Of a stretch of 38,854 nt of DNA, positions 1 to 7,010 are shown in pieces. The notes beneath the pieces are model-generated. The model was not told the origin of the DNA. It saw only the letters and a list, made by a program, of their open reading frames with translations, and did no database searches. Position 1 is the stretch's first letter. Each line of letters starts with the position of its first letter. Source of the DNA: Peribacillus sp. Bi96 (GTDB taxonomy: Bacteria; Bacillota; Bacilli; Bacillales; DSM-1321); NCBI RefSeq assembly GCF_918698115.1, contig NZ_CAKKLV010000033.1, forward strand, positions 1-38,854, in the 5' to 3' direction. The position numbers were made by a program, and so were the translations under genes.

Positions 1-90
1 ATCCATTACTACAATCATCAACGAATCAAGGTAAAATTAAAAGGCATGAGCCCGGTAGATTACCGGATTCATGCCCTCAAGGCTGCCTAA
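1..90 (+). CDS. IS3-family transposase (OrfB), C-terminal end only
   Basis: The window opens inside a reading frame giving IHYYNHQRIKVKLKGMSPVD, then YRIHALKAA and a stop. The YYNxxRIKxKLKGMSPVxYR signature is the typical C-terminal end of IS3-family (IS150 group) DDE integrases, which normally have about 280 residues in OrfB. Only the last 29 residues lie in the window. The stop is followed within 30 bases by an IS terminal repeat, as expected for an IS end. Whether the element is intact cannot be seen from here. Confidence 0.85.
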   Translation: MHYYNHQRIKVKLKGMSPVDYRIHALKAA

Positions 91-100
91 TTAAATAAAG

Positions 101-120
101 TGTCTAACTTTTTGGGTTCA
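101..120 (+). mobile_element. Right terminal inverted repeat of the IS3-family element
   Basis: TGTCTAACTTTTTGGGTTCA ends in CA, as IS3-family right ends do, and lies 10 bases past the transposase stop. The left end is outside the window. Bases 121-221 between this end and the next IS carry no gene that I can recognise. Confidence 0.7.
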
Positions 121-221
121 CTTCAATACCAGGCCTTTTTTTGTTTGTTATCATCTCCTGGCATTGACTAACCTAAAAATGGTCTATTGAGGAGGTTATC
201 AAGTTTAAACAAATTCATCTA

Positions 222-1887
222 GGGGTCCTACCACATGCCCATCAAGCTAAGTTTAAACAATACCTTCAAGAATGAAAAAACGCTATTCTTATTGTAAGAA
301 GTTTACGAGAAAGGATGGTGTTTTTTTATGAATCCTATCATCTCCAGTGAACTGACACTTTTTGCACAAGAATTACAACGTTTTCTATCTCCAATTGTCA
401 TACAAGAAACTGCCAAACAGGTGGGCTTTGTACAACGATCTAGTAAGTATCAAGCAAATGGACTTATTGCCCTTTGCGTTTGGCTCTGCCAAGAAGTCGC
501 TAGTACATCACTTACGCAATTATGTAGTCGTTTAGAGGCTTCGACGGGTGTATTAATAAGCCCAGAAGGGCTGAATCAACGCTTTAATCCAGCAGCTGTC
601 GCATTTCTTCGAGAAGTCTTTACTTCTCTGCTCACACAAAAACTCTGTTCAAATCAATCGCTTTCTGCACACATTATCTCTACTTTCAATCGTATCCGTA
701 TTTTAGATGCGACAGTTTTTCAACTGCCTGATCATTTCGCCACTGACTATCGAGGTTCTGGTGGGAGTAGTCATACGGCAGGCGTGAAAATCCAATTGGA
801 ATATGATTTACTTAGTGGTCAATTTCTTAACGTGCAACTTGGACCAGGAAAGAATAATGATAAAACATACGGTACCATCTGCCTTGAAACCGTAGAGGCA
901 GGCGATTTGTGTTTGCGTGATCTTGGTTACTTCGATTTAGGAGACTTACAAGCCATTCATGATAAAGAGGCTTACTTTATCTCGCGGTTGAAGCTGAATA
1001 CACGCATTTATATCAAGAACCCTGAGCCCGAATACTTCAACAATGGCACGTTAAAAAAGCAAACCGAATACATCCAGCTTGATATGACACAAATGATGTC
1101 TGGTCTACCCCCTGGTGAAACGATAGAAATCCCCGAGGCATACATGGGCCAAAATCAGAAGCTTCCAGCACGTGTCATGATTCATCGTTTAACCGACAAC
1201 CAAACGCAAACGCGCCTGAAAAACCAAGCGATACGTGAAAAGAAGAAAGGCATTGTCATGAAGGAGAAAAGTAAGCGCTTGATGGGAATGAACGTCTATA
1301 TCACGAACACATCGCCAGAAGAAGTCCCCACTGATTATGTCCATTCCCTCTATTCCCTGCGTTGGCAGATTGAGATTTTATTTAAAACATGGAAGTCATT
1401 CTTTGAAATCGATGAATGCAAAACGATCAAAAAAGAACGCCTAGAGTGCCATTTATATGGACAACTCATTGGCATTCTCCTCTGTTCTTCTACGATGTTT
1501 CAAATGCGACAGCTTCTGCTTGAAAAGAAAAAGCAGGAGTTGAGTGAATACAAAGCGATTTATATGATTAAAGATTACTTTCCGTTACTGTTTCAAGCGA
1601 TAGCAGTTGGCACAGAAGAACTTTTGAACATCCTGCATCGCCTTTATCAGCTGCTAAAAAAGAACGGTCGTAAATGTCATCGGTATAAGAAGATGACCGT
1701 ATTTGATATTCTAGGGGTCGTGTATGAAACGACGGTGAAGCATAGACAAGCTGCCTAGCGAAAAAATCGCGTTTTAATAGGATTCTTTGGCATGCCTACT
1801 ATTCCATCACTCGCTAGTTTTGAAACAAGGATCATTTCATATCTAGTCATTTACGTTGTTAGCTTGATGGGCATGTGTCTGTACCCC
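222..1887 (+). mobile_element. IS231-type insertion sequence (IS4 family), complete
   Basis: A single transposase gene is bracketed by 29-base imperfect inverted repeats at 222-250 and 1859-1887. They match at 25 of 29 positions, with the inner 19 perfect (core CATGCCCATCAAGCTAA). A CATGCCCATCAA core is characteristic of IS231-group ends. If the true ends are at the CATGCCC core (about 234 and 1875), the outer GGGGT/ACCCC bases belong to the target. No direct target duplication of 10-12 bases is visible in either reading, so flanking DNA has probably rearranged since insertion. The sequence AGTTTAAACAA occurs both outside (202-212) and inside (250-260) the left end. Confidence 0.85.
328..1758 (+). 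CDS. IS4-family (IS231 group) DDE transposase
   Basis: A 476-residue cut-and-paste transposase, the usual length for the IS231 group and apparently intact. The catalytic acids are visible: first Asp in RILDATVFQLPDHF (about residue 129), second Asp in LCLRDLGYFDLGDL (about 195), and the IS4-type Y-(2)-R-(3)-E-(6)-K signature in YSLRWQIEILFKTWKS (about 344-359) carrying the Glu. It lies inside matching inverted repeats and is the only gene of the element. It starts at ATG 328 after AAGGATGG. It should be able to move its own ends if expressed. Confidence 0.93.
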   Translation: MNPIISSELTLFAQELQRFLSPIVIQETAKQVGFVQRSSKYQANGLIALCVWLCQEVASTSLTQLCSRLEASTGVLISPEGLNQRFNPAAVAFLREVFTSLLTQKLCSNQSLSAHIISTFNRIRILDATVFQLPDHFATDYRGSGGSSHTAGVKIQLEYDLLSGQFLNVQLGPGKNNDKTYGTICLETVEAGDLCLRDLGYFDLGDLQAIHDKEAYFISRLKLNTRIYIKNPEPEYFNNGTLKKQTEYIQLDMTQMMSGLPPGETIEIPEAYMGQNQKLPARVMIHRLTDNQTQTRLKNQAIREKKKGIVMKEKSKRLMGMNVYITNTSPEEVPTDYVHSLYSLRWQIEILFKTWKSFFEIDECKTIKKERLECHLYGQLIGILLCSSTMFQMRQLLLEKKKQELSEYKAIYMIKDYFPLLFQAIAVGTEELLNILHRLYQLLKKNGRKCHRYKKMTVFDILGVVYETTVKHRQAA

Positions 1888-2017
1888 AATATGCAGGGAA
1901 AACAATAAGCTTTTTTGTTAATGATCGGGCGCTTATCCGAAATAAGGGTAAGCATCGTCCTTGTAGAAAAAAAAAGATTGAGTTAGATTGCTTATTTTGA
2001 AATAATTGGTATTAAGT

Positions 2018-2042
2018 AATCGGGCAGTTTTCTAGAATAAGG
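2018..2042 (+). repeat. Degenerate copy of the AACTAACGGG-type spacer motif
   Basis: TAATCGGGCAGTTTTCTAG followed by AATAAGG resembles the motif seen at 2727, 2995, 3643 and 4299 and sits immediately before the first gene of the array. The preceding bases 1929-1965 (ATCGGGCGCTTATCCGAAAT and onward) form a related imperfect palindrome. Similarity judged by eye. Confidence 0.4.
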
Positions 2043-2050
2043 AGGACTTG

Positions 2051-2563
2051 ATGAAGAAGAAGGTTGAAAAGAAACTATTTAACTTAATGTTTGGTGAATT
2101 TTCAGCGTTAATAATGTTTGCTTTTATTTGGGTTATATATATCTATATATTGGATAAATTTGATCATTATTTAACTTCTATGCAAAATATTTATGCATTT
2201 ATTTTGCTCGAATTTATTCTTTTACAAGGTAGTATCTATTGGTACTTAAAATGGAGAAAGGTCAAGGATAACAAAAGTTACAATTTATCCGATAGCCAAT
2301 TATATATTTTCCTGTGGTTAAGAAGAATCAATGTCTTTTTATTATGTTTAGGATTTATTATATTCTTGAAAAATACTAATTACTCTCCAATTAATTTTAA
2401 CGGGTTTTATTTGTTTTTGTATTGCTTTGCATTAATAGAATACATTAACTATTATCATCTTCGCCTTTCCTATCAAACTCCACAAGAGATAAAAGAATTT
2501 TTACGACAAAAAGGATTAAGGCGTTCCATTTTAGCAAGAGAACTGAGTAATATAGGTAAATGA
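2051..2563 (+). CDS. Multi-pass membrane protein of unknown function
   Basis: I do not recognise the family. The roughly 170-residue product has four to five hydrophobic segments: about residues 15-36, 47-65, 90-108 and 118-137. A basic, charged cytoplasmic-looking tail follows (EIKEFLRQKGLRRSILAREL). AAGGAGG at 2039-2045 is 5 bases from ATG 2051; an in-frame TTG three bases upstream is too close to the ribosome site. The gene is bounded by spacer motifs on both sides and two terminators follow it, so it appears to be a monocistronic unit of the small-gene array. Confidence 0.7.
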   Translation: MKKKVEKKLFNLMFGEFSALIMFAFIWVIYIYILDKFDHYLTSMQNIYAFILLEFILLQGSIYWYLKWRKVKDNKSYNLSDSQLYIFLWLRRINVFLLCLGFIIFLKNTNYSPINFNGFYLFLYCFALIEYINYYHLRLSYQTPQEIKEFLRQKGLRRSILARELSNIGK

Positions 2564-2639
2564 AAAATTCTATATAATGGGGCGATTTTTGAAAAGCTAT
2601 CTAATATGCTTATTCAAGCAAGTAATTCCAGAAAAGGGC

Positions 2640-2666
2640 GCGATTCTTTAATAAGAATCGCTTTTC
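2640..2666 (+). terminator. Intrinsic terminator after the membrane-protein gene
   Basis: Perfect 9-base stem GCGATTCTT / AAGAATCGC with loop TAAT, followed by TTTTC. It closes the gene ending at 2563. Confidence 0.75.
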
Positions 2667-2699
2667 TTAATGAACTAACAGGTGCTTTACTTCATTATC

Positions 2700-2724
2700 A
2701 GGAGCTGATTAGCAGCTCCTTTTC
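2700..2724 (+). terminator. Second terminator hairpin, inside the spacer repeat
   Basis: Perfect 8-base stem AGGAGCTG / CAGCTCCT with loop ATTAG, followed by TTTTC. It lies between two copies of the spacer motif (GAACTAACAGGTGCTTTAC at 2672-2690 and 2727-2749), the same motif-hairpin-motif layout as at 3643-3723. Confidence 0.7.
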
Positions 2725-2726
2725 TT

Positions 2727-2749
2727 ATGGAACTATCCGGGCAGGTTAG
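2727..2749 (+). repeat. Spacer motif copy (ATGGAACTATCCGGGCAGGTTAG)
   Basis: Close to the 2995 copy, which reads ATGGAACTAACGGGGCAGGTTA. It separates the membrane-protein unit from the 46-residue gene. Confidence 0.7.
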
Positions 2750-2826
2750 TTGCATAACAGATCTGGAAAATATAGGTTAGTAAAGTTATACTTTTAAACA
2801 TAAACTGAATTCAATGGAGGATAAAT

Positions 2827-2967
2827 ATGGAATTATTTGTTGGGATAATAGCTCTTGTACTTATTGTATTTTTTTCTTCAAGTATTATTGAAAAAAGATT
2901 AAAGAATATAGAAAAACAAAACAATCGTGTAATAGAAATTTTAGAAGAAATTAGAGATAAGAAATAA
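2827..2967 (+). CDS. Small single-helix membrane protein, 46 residues
   Basis: A hydrophobic N-terminus (residues 3-20, FVGIIALVLIVFF) is followed by a charged amphipathic helix (EKRLKNIEKQNNRVIEILEE). This is the usual shape of a small membrane-anchored coiled coil. It has a clear ribosome site (GGAGG, 5 bases before ATG 2827). It occupies its own unit between the spacer copies at 2727 and 2995. Function unknown; the ribosome site and clean hydrophobic/charged organisation argue that it is real. Confidence 0.65.
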   Translation: MELFVGIIALVLIVFFSSSIIEKRLKNIEKQNNRVIEILEEIRDKK

Positions 2968-2994
2968 ACGTTCTTTAACTAGCAGTTTTCTATT

Positions 2995-3028
2995 ATGGAA
3001 CTAACGGGGCAGGTTATTTCTATAAGGG
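2995..3028 (+). repeat. Spacer motif copy (AACTAACGGGGCAGGTTA)
   Basis: ATGGAACTAACGGGGCAGG then TTATTTCTATAAGGG. It lies between the 46-residue gene and the acetyltransferase unit. A weaker echo (CTATGGGGCTGGTCAGTTG) occurs at 3125-3143. Confidence 0.7.
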
Positions 3029-3170
3029 AAATGGTCTTTTGGTAAAATCAATAAGGAAAGGGAACTTTTACCTTTTTTGTTTAGTTTAATAAGAATCAAT
3101 GGTAAAATGATGAGAATTAATTATGCTATGGGGCTGGTCAGTTGTAATTTTATAAAGGAGTTGTGAGAAG

Positions 3171-3620
3171 TTGAAATATCGTAAAGCAAATATCGATGAT
3201 ATTGATAAATTGGTCGAGTTAAGAAAAAAGCAATTAGTTGATGAGGGGATAGAACCTAATATAGATATTGATAGAGAACTATATGTTTTCTTTAAAAATA
3301 AACTAAGTGATGGTACTTTAATTCAATGGCTAGTGGAAGATAATGAAGAAATTATAGCTTGTGGTGCAGTAATTTTTTATGAATTTCCACCTTGTTACAC
3401 CAATAAGACTGGAAAAAAGGCTTATATCACAAATATGTATACTAATGAAAATTATCGTGGGCAAGGAATCGCAACAAAGCTGTTAACTAAATTAGTTGAT
3501 GAAGTTAAGATTTCAGGTATTTCAAAAATATGGCTTGGGGCTTCAAAAATGGGTAGACCAGTGTATAAGAAGTTTGGTTTTATGGAAACTGATGAATTTC
3601 TAGAATTAAATATTTTTTAA
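3171..3620 (+). CDS. GNAT-family N-acetyltransferase
   Basis: A 149-residue protein with the GNAT fold pattern. Acetyl-CoA binding motif A is seen as NMYTNENYRGQGIATKLL (R96-GQGIA), followed by an alpha helix and the C-terminal strand region (IWLGASKMGRPVYKKFGF). It would transfer an acetyl group from acetyl-CoA to an amine; the substrate cannot be told. It starts at TTG 3171, with AAGGAG 10 bases upstream; no better ATG exists. It stands alone between spacer motifs at 2995 and 3643. Confidence 0.85.
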   Translation: MKYRKANIDDIDKLVELRKKQLVDEGIEPNIDIDRELYVFFKNKLSDGTLIQWLVEDNEEIIACGAVIFYEFPPCYTNKTGKKAYITNMYTNENYRGQGIATKLLTKLVDEVKISGISKIWLGASKMGRPVYKKFGFMETDEFLELNIF

Positions 3621-3642
3621 TAATTTGTGAAGTATAACACTT

Positions 3643-3723
3643 AAACTAACGGGTGCGTTAGCTGAAGATCGGAGCTGTCTTTAAGGCAGCTTTTTATTTA
3701 TGCAACTAAAGGGACTTGTTAGT
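3643..3723 (+). repeat. Full-length spacer repeat: motif - terminator - motif
   Basis: AACTAACGGGTGCGTTAG at 3645-3662, a terminator hairpin at 3673-3697, then GCAACTAAAGGGACTTGTTAG at 3702-3722. This is the best example of the composite repeat. A cognate hairpin with nearly identical sequence recurs at 38616, where the group II intron has inserted. The ATG at 3700 lies inside the repeat, so the longest frame of the next gene begins with repeat-derived codons. Confidence 0.75.
3673..3697 (+). terminator. Terminator within the spacer repeat
   Basis: AGCTGTC / GGCAGCT stem (one G-U pair) with loop TTTAA, then TTTTTA. It ends transcription from the acetyltransferase unit. Confidence 0.75.
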
Positions 3724-3759
3724 ATAGCTATAAAATTTATTAAAGATTGGAGTTTAATG

Positions 3760-4305
3760 ATGTTTAAAATAAGTACATTTTTAGTTGAAATTAGTGAAGG
3801 TGAAGAGAGTTATATATCCTTAGATGATTCCTTTAAATTAAGAGAAATCTTTGAACATCGAAAATTTACTCCGGAGCATATTCAAATGCATATTAAGATT
3901 CAGTATAATGATCAAATTGTTGTAGGAAATGATATTCCTAGTGGGTTAGATTTATGGACTGATTATATAGTTGGTATAGAGCAATATTTAGACGGTGAGA
4001 GCGTTGAAAAACCTTATGGTATCGATCCATATCTTATGAAGTTACTTTCAATAAACAGCAGTTTATTGGAGTTTTCTATAGTGGGGGATTGGGAACCTGT
4101 TGAGGTGTTTGCACAAGCTATATTACCTAAAAGAGAATTCTTAGAGGCCATTTTAGATGGAGCAACACACTTTTGGACTACATTGAATGATTTCAAGGTG
4201 TTTAAGGAAAAAAATACAAAGAACACAACGCCTAAAGAATATCCAAAATTAATAATTGAAGAAATTGAAGAACTAAGGAAAAAGGTAAAAACCTTGTTGA
4301 ACTAA
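3760..4305 (+). CDS. Unknown acidic protein of about 181 residues
   Basis: Not recognised. The product is soluble and acidic: it begins MFKISTFLVEISEGEESYIS, carries a W/D-rich centre (SGLDLWTDYIVGIEQYLDG; FSIVGDWEPVEVFA) and ends in a charged helix. A frame from ATG 3700 would add 20 codons, but these come from the spacer repeat. GGAG at 3749-3752 lies 7 bases before ATG 3760 and 4 before ATG 3757, so the start is at 3760. The stop codon TAA lies within the next spacer motif (TTGAACTAACGGG). Size and context are compatible with an immunity-type or cassette protein, but that is a guess. Confidence 0.6.
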   Translation: MFKISTFLVEISEGEESYISLDDSFKLREIFEHRKFTPEHIQMHIKIQYNDQIVVGNDIPSGLDLWTDYIVGIEQYLDGESVEKPYGIDPYLMKLLSINSSLLEFSIVGDWEPVEVFAQAILPKREFLEAILDGATHFWTTLNDFKVFKEKNTKNTTPKEYPKLIIEEIEELRKKVKTLLN

Positions 4306-4320
4306 CGGGTGCGTAGTTCT
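4299..4320 (+). repeat. Spacer motif copy overlapping the preceding stop codon
   Basis: GAACTAACGGGTGCGTAG. Its CTAAC supplies the TAA stop of the gene ending at 4305. It is the last clear copy of the array. From here to 4674 I see only an imperfect hairpin (AAGGGGA at about 4390, TCCCCTT at about 4420) and AT-rich sequence. Confidence 0.7.
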
Positions 4321-4674
4321 ATAAGGATCACAAAAATAATCAATCTTTTTATAAAGTAATCAAGAAGATTAAAAATATATGTTGTTCGAAAAAGGGGAGG
4401 GTGTAGATATTGCCTTCCCCTTTGTGTTTACAGATAAATTTTTATGACTGTATTGTTTATAATGTACTCGATTTTGTATCTCAAAACAGTTTAGTGATTG
4501 AATTGGTGCGGTTTTGAGTGGATTAATAACTCTATGTACTCAAATTCATGTCCCCAATGTACTTATCTTTGTGTCTTCGTACATTACATTTCGAATTTGT
4601 GTAATTGTACAATTGTGTTATGTAATCATTAAATACTCTAGGGTGGAATAGCCATTTTTTTCTACCTCCCATAA

Positions 4675-4695
4675 GAACACTAGTTCGTATATAAT
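4675..4695 (+). promoter_or_regulatory. LexA (SOS) operator with overlapping -10 box
   Basis: GAACACTAGTTC at 4675-4686 fits the core of the Bacillus LexA box (GAAC-N4-GTTC). TATAAT at 4690-4695 directly follows it, so bound LexA would block the promoter. The ribosome site and start of the yolD-like gene follow 25 bases later. No good -35 hexamer is visible. Confidence 0.75.
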
Positions 4696-4719
4696 AAATG
4701 AAAAGGAGGTATCTTTCTA

Positions 4720-5064
4720 ATGGGTACAATTCGTGATAGAGGAATCATTAAATGGCAAGCAGCATTGATGTTACCAGAACATAAAGCATTAAATAAAAAA
4801 AAGGATAAGGACGATTATTTCTTAAATAAAAAACCTATCCTTGATGAATACCAGGTTGAAGAGTTTGAAAACAACATTCATTATGCAATGGAATATCATT
4901 TACCGATAAGCTTTAGATTGCATAACGAGGGAAATCCAATTGAACTGCATGGATACTGTGTGTATATTGATCCTGTCACGAAAGAGTTAAGTATTCAGAA
5001 GAAAGATAGTTCCTTCGAGAAAATTAAATTTAATGAAATTATTAGTGTGATCGTTGAGGATTAA
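4720..5064 (+). CDS. YolD-like family protein, SOS regulated
   Basis: A 114-residue protein of the YolD-like family. The N-terminal signature RDRGIIKWQAALMLPEH is diagnostic, and the remainder is a small beta-rich domain (LHGYCVYIDPVTKELSIQ). YolD proteins are usually encoded just upstream of a UvrX/ImuB-like Y-family DNA polymerase in an SOS operon and are thought to partner it in translesion synthesis. Here a LexA box precedes the gene as expected. The polymerase gene is missing, and an unknown 88-residue gene follows instead, so this copy is an orphan. It starts at ATG 4720 after AAAGGAGG. Confidence 0.9.
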   Translation: MGTIRDRGIIKWQAALMLPEHKALNKKKDKDDYFLNKKPILDEYQVEEFENNIHYAMEYHLPISFRLHNEGNPIELHGYCVYIDPVTKELSIQKKDSSFEKIKFNEIISVIVED

Positions 5065-5120
5065 AAAAAGTCCATTTTAAATTCAGGAAGGAAAAGCCAC
5101 AGAGATCTAGGAGTATACAA

Positions 5121-5387
5121 ATGGAAATTCAGATTGAGGTTCAATTGTTTGCGAACGGTGCTAAGTTCTTACAGTCTGGTAGTTGTTCAGTAATAACAAC
5201 TGACTTTAAAAAAGAACCGGAATGGACTGCTGCTGTATCAGCTTATGAGTGGATACAAAAGATAAAAAGCTCTGTTCGCTATCCAGGCGACTTTCAAATT
5301 GTTAGTGTTGTTTACAACGGAGAAAATGCCATTACGGATTTAGTAAGAAAGGTACGCCCTATAATAAAAGATGATTTACCTTTTTAA
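5121..5387 (+). CDS. Unknown 88-residue protein downstream of the yolD-like gene
   Basis: Family not recognised. The protein is compact and soluble with alternating strands (MEIQIEVQLFANG; SVRYPGDFQIVSVVYNGENA) and no membrane segment. AGGAG lies 7 bases before ATG 5121. It is 56 bases behind the yolD-like gene with no terminator between and a terminator after it, so the two probably share the SOS promoter. Confidence 0.65.
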   Translation: MEIQIEVQLFANGAKFLQSGSCSVITTDFKKEPEWTAAVSAYEWIQKIKSSVRYPGDFQIVSVVYNGENAITDLVRKVRPIIKDDLPF

Positions 5388-5418
5388 AATTAATCAATTA
5401 ATATTTTGGACTGGACAA

Positions 5419-5450
5419 CTCTTAAACCAAAGAATTAAGAGGGCTTTTTT
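5419..5450 (+). terminator. Terminator of the yolD-like operon
   Basis: Perfect 7-base stem CTCTTAA / TTAAGAG followed by GGCTTTTTTA. Confidence 0.75.
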
Positions 5451-5526
5451 ATTTGTTTGTATTCATTTCCATTGTTTTTTTTACATGCGATAATAAAGAA
5501 AAAAAGCTAATTTTCGGGGGAAAGAT

Positions 5527-6087
5527 ATGTTCTTAATAGGAGCAGCAGTTCAAAGTACAGGGTTACCACCCAGTTTTTATGGTTCATTAATCGGTTCATT
5601 TATATCAGGTTCGGTAGCAGTAGGAATATTGATTTACAACAACTGGCAAAAAAACAAGGAATTTAATTTTCGTTGCTACGGTACAATGAAAGTTATTAAT
5701 GATCGATTGATTCAACTATCTGAGGCGGAAGATATGACAGTGGAGGTTTTAAGAAGCGTGCTCGCATACGAAGAAATAGGCGAAGAACTTTTAAACCTTC
5801 TTACAGCTAGCAAAGGTTTTTTCGAAAAAAGTCATTCATTTTTAGAAAAAGAGAGAGCAAATATCCCTTATGACTTTACAAGCAGGTACTTCACAATCAC
5901 AAGTGCCATCAACTCGGTCATTGTTGGATATGATGTACTCATGGAGGAACCTAGCAATCTTAAAAAATTTAAACCTCTTATTGATGATTTGGAGTATTGT
6001 AACAAATTGATAAAAGAATTTAACAAGAATACTACTCAATACCTGAGAAACGTGGAAAAGAAATATAAAATACAAGATTTTTATTAA
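5527..6087 (+). CDS. Unknown membrane-anchored helical protein, 186 residues
   Basis: I do not recognise the family. One hydrophobic segment near the N-terminus (about residues 17-37, FYGSLIGSFISGSVAVGILI) is followed by a long charged, mostly helical cytoplasmic part. That part has repeated E/K/L-rich stretches (FFEKSHSFLEKERANI; YCNKLIKEFNKNT). The layout is typical of small anchored helical-bundle proteins of mobile elements and defence loci, but no motif assigns a role. The ribosome site GGGGGAAAG precedes ATG 5527. It stands alone, with its own upstream intergenic region. Confidence 0.65.
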   Translation: MFLIGAAVQSTGLPPSFYGSLIGSFISGSVAVGILIYNNWQKNKEFNFRCYGTMKVINDRLIQLSEAEDMTVEVLRSVLAYEEIGEELLNLLTASKGFFEKSHSFLEKERANIPYDFTSRYFTITSAINSVIVGYDVLMEEPSNLKKFKPLIDDLEYCNKLIKEFNKNTTQYLRNVEKKYKIQDFY

Positions 6088-6125
6088 TTAGGGGGGGGTT
6101 AATAAAAGACCAAAATTATCTGTGC

Positions 6126-6260
6126 ATGTTTTTAATCCCTGCAACCGAAGACTGGAATACTTGGAAAACGTCTCTTATGATTTATGATGAAAATGGAGTA
6201 GAAAATAAAACTAAAAAGAAGACGTTATTTTTTAAAAGATTACATTTTAATATCGATTAG
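6126..6260 (+). pseudogene. Possible 44-codon remnant
   Basis: An open frame MFLIPATEDWNTWKTSLMIY followed by a lysine-rich tail ends at TAG 6260. The frame extends upstream through the G8 run at 6091-6098, but the ATG at 6126 has no ribosome site at a normal distance. It is in a different frame from the gene ending at 6087. It may be a gene end, a separate small gene or chance. Confidence 0.25.
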
Positions 6261-6272
6261 CACTTAGAAGAA

Positions 6273-6302
6273 AAAAGGAAGAGGGAAAATCCTTCCTTTT
6301 TA
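6273..6302. terminator. Hairpin between convergent genes
   Basis: AAAAGGAAG / CTTCCTTTT stem flanked by A-runs on the left and T-runs on the right, so it could end transcription in both directions. It lies between the plus-strand gene ending at 6087 and the minus-strand gene ending at 6406. Confidence 0.5.
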
Positions 6303-6405
6303 ATTATGAATTTCAATATTCTATTTATTATTCCTTGAATTTATTTGCTCTTTTCCATTTTGAATTTAACAAAAATTCTTCAAGAAAATATATCAAATGG
6401 TTTGT

Positions 6406-6654
6406 TTATTCCTCCATGAGTTCGTACATTAAATTCTCAAGCCTTTCAACAGCTTCTGTCATTTTTTCCATGACTATAATGTTTTTTGAAATAATCATTT
6501 CATTTCGCATGTCTTTTTCATTTTGTTCCTTTTCATATGCTGATTTTTCAATGACAGCTTTTAAAAGTTCTTGTCTCGAAATAGATTTTTTCTTTGCCAT
6601 TTCATCAAATTTTTTTACTGCAATTGGGTCTATGTTTCTTAAAAAAATATCCAT
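6406..6654 (-). CDS. Ribbon-helix-helix-like small regulatory protein
   Basis: An 82-residue protein. The beginning MDIFLRNIDPIAVKKFDEMA, then KKKSISRQELLKAVIEK, has the strand-helix-helix layout of Arc/MetJ-type ribbon-helix-helix DNA-binding proteins. A C-terminal coiled-coil-like helix follows (MTEAVERLENLMYELMEE). Such proteins on plasmids and ICEs act as copy, partition or relaxosome accessory factors. Here it sits beside a region rich in palindromes and direct repeats and upstream conjugation genes on the same strand. AAGGAG lies 9 bases before the ATG. A perfect 14-base palindrome 28 bases upstream is a candidate operator for autoregulation. A plus-strand frame in the same place is a shadow. 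Confidence 0.75.
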   Translation of the reverse strand: MDIFLRNIDPIAVKKFDEMAKKKSISRQELLKAVIEKSAYEKEQNEKDMRNEMIISKNIIVMEKMTEAVERLENLMYELMEE

Positions 6655-6682
6655 TGGTCAACTCTCCTTTTGAGTAGAATAC

Positions 6683-6696
6683 AAAATTCGAATTTT
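6683..6696. promoter_or_regulatory. 14-base perfect palindrome upstream of the RHH gene
   Basis: AAAATTCGAATTTT, just upstream of the minus-strand ribbon-helix-helix gene. Its position suits an operator bound by the dimeric product; this is inferred from position only. Confidence 0.4.
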
Positions 6697-6732
6697 AAGG
6701 CTATTGAGTGAGAAAGAGCATAAGGAAAAACT

Positions 6733-6952
6733 GATATCACCAAGGGTGATATCCTAGGCAAAGCCTAGTGTTTTATATGATATCGTTAATCTCTTTCAGG
6801 TGGGCTGACGTGGGGCTCATGAATAATATAGGTGGGCTGACATGGGTCTTACATTATTATTAAAAAAGCAAGTATTTAGTGATATCACTAAATGCTAATC
6901 AATGTCCCCTTTAAGTCCCCTTATTTTCGACCAATGTCCCCTTCAAGTCCCC
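6733..6952. repeat. Palindrome and iteron-like repeat region, no gene
   Basis: A non-coding stretch with dense symmetry. It holds GATATCACC-AAG-GGTGATATC (6733-6753), CTAGGC-AAA-GCCTAG (6754-6768) and a perfect 20-base palindrome ATTTAGTGATATCACTAAAT (6874-6893) that shares GTGATATCAC with the first. It also holds two direct-repeat pairs: GGTGGGCTGACRTGGG at 6799 and 6831, and CAATGTCCCCTTNAAGTCCC at 6900 and 6932. Both pairs are spaced by exactly 32 bases. This is the look of a plasmid replication, partition or transfer-origin control region. Confidence 0.6.
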
Positions 6953-6970
6953 CTTTTGTTGGTTGTTATT

Positions 6971-6998
6971 TAAAAAAAGAGAAGGGAACCTTCTCTTT
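6971..6998 (-). terminator. Terminator of the minus-strand conjugation operon
   Basis: Perfect 10-base stem AAAGAGAAGG / CCTTCTCTTT with loop GAA. Read on the minus strand it is followed by a run of seven U, 13 bases beyond the VirB6-like gene stop. Confidence 0.8.
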
Positions 6999-7010
6999 AA
7001 TTTTCCTTTT

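Noticed and set aside
222..250. Target-site duplication around the IS231-type element
   Set aside because: The bases outside either choice of ends do not match in direct orientation.
3700..3759. N-terminal extension of the unknown protein from ATG 3700
   Set aside because: The codons lie in the spacer repeat and there is no ribosome site; GGAG before 3760 fits better.
2018..4320. CRISPR array
   Set aside because: The repeats are hundreds of bases apart with genes between them and no cas genes are present.
6335..6673. 112-codon plus-strand frame
   Set aside because: Antisense shadow of the RHH gene, which has a good ribosome site and a recognisable fold pattern.
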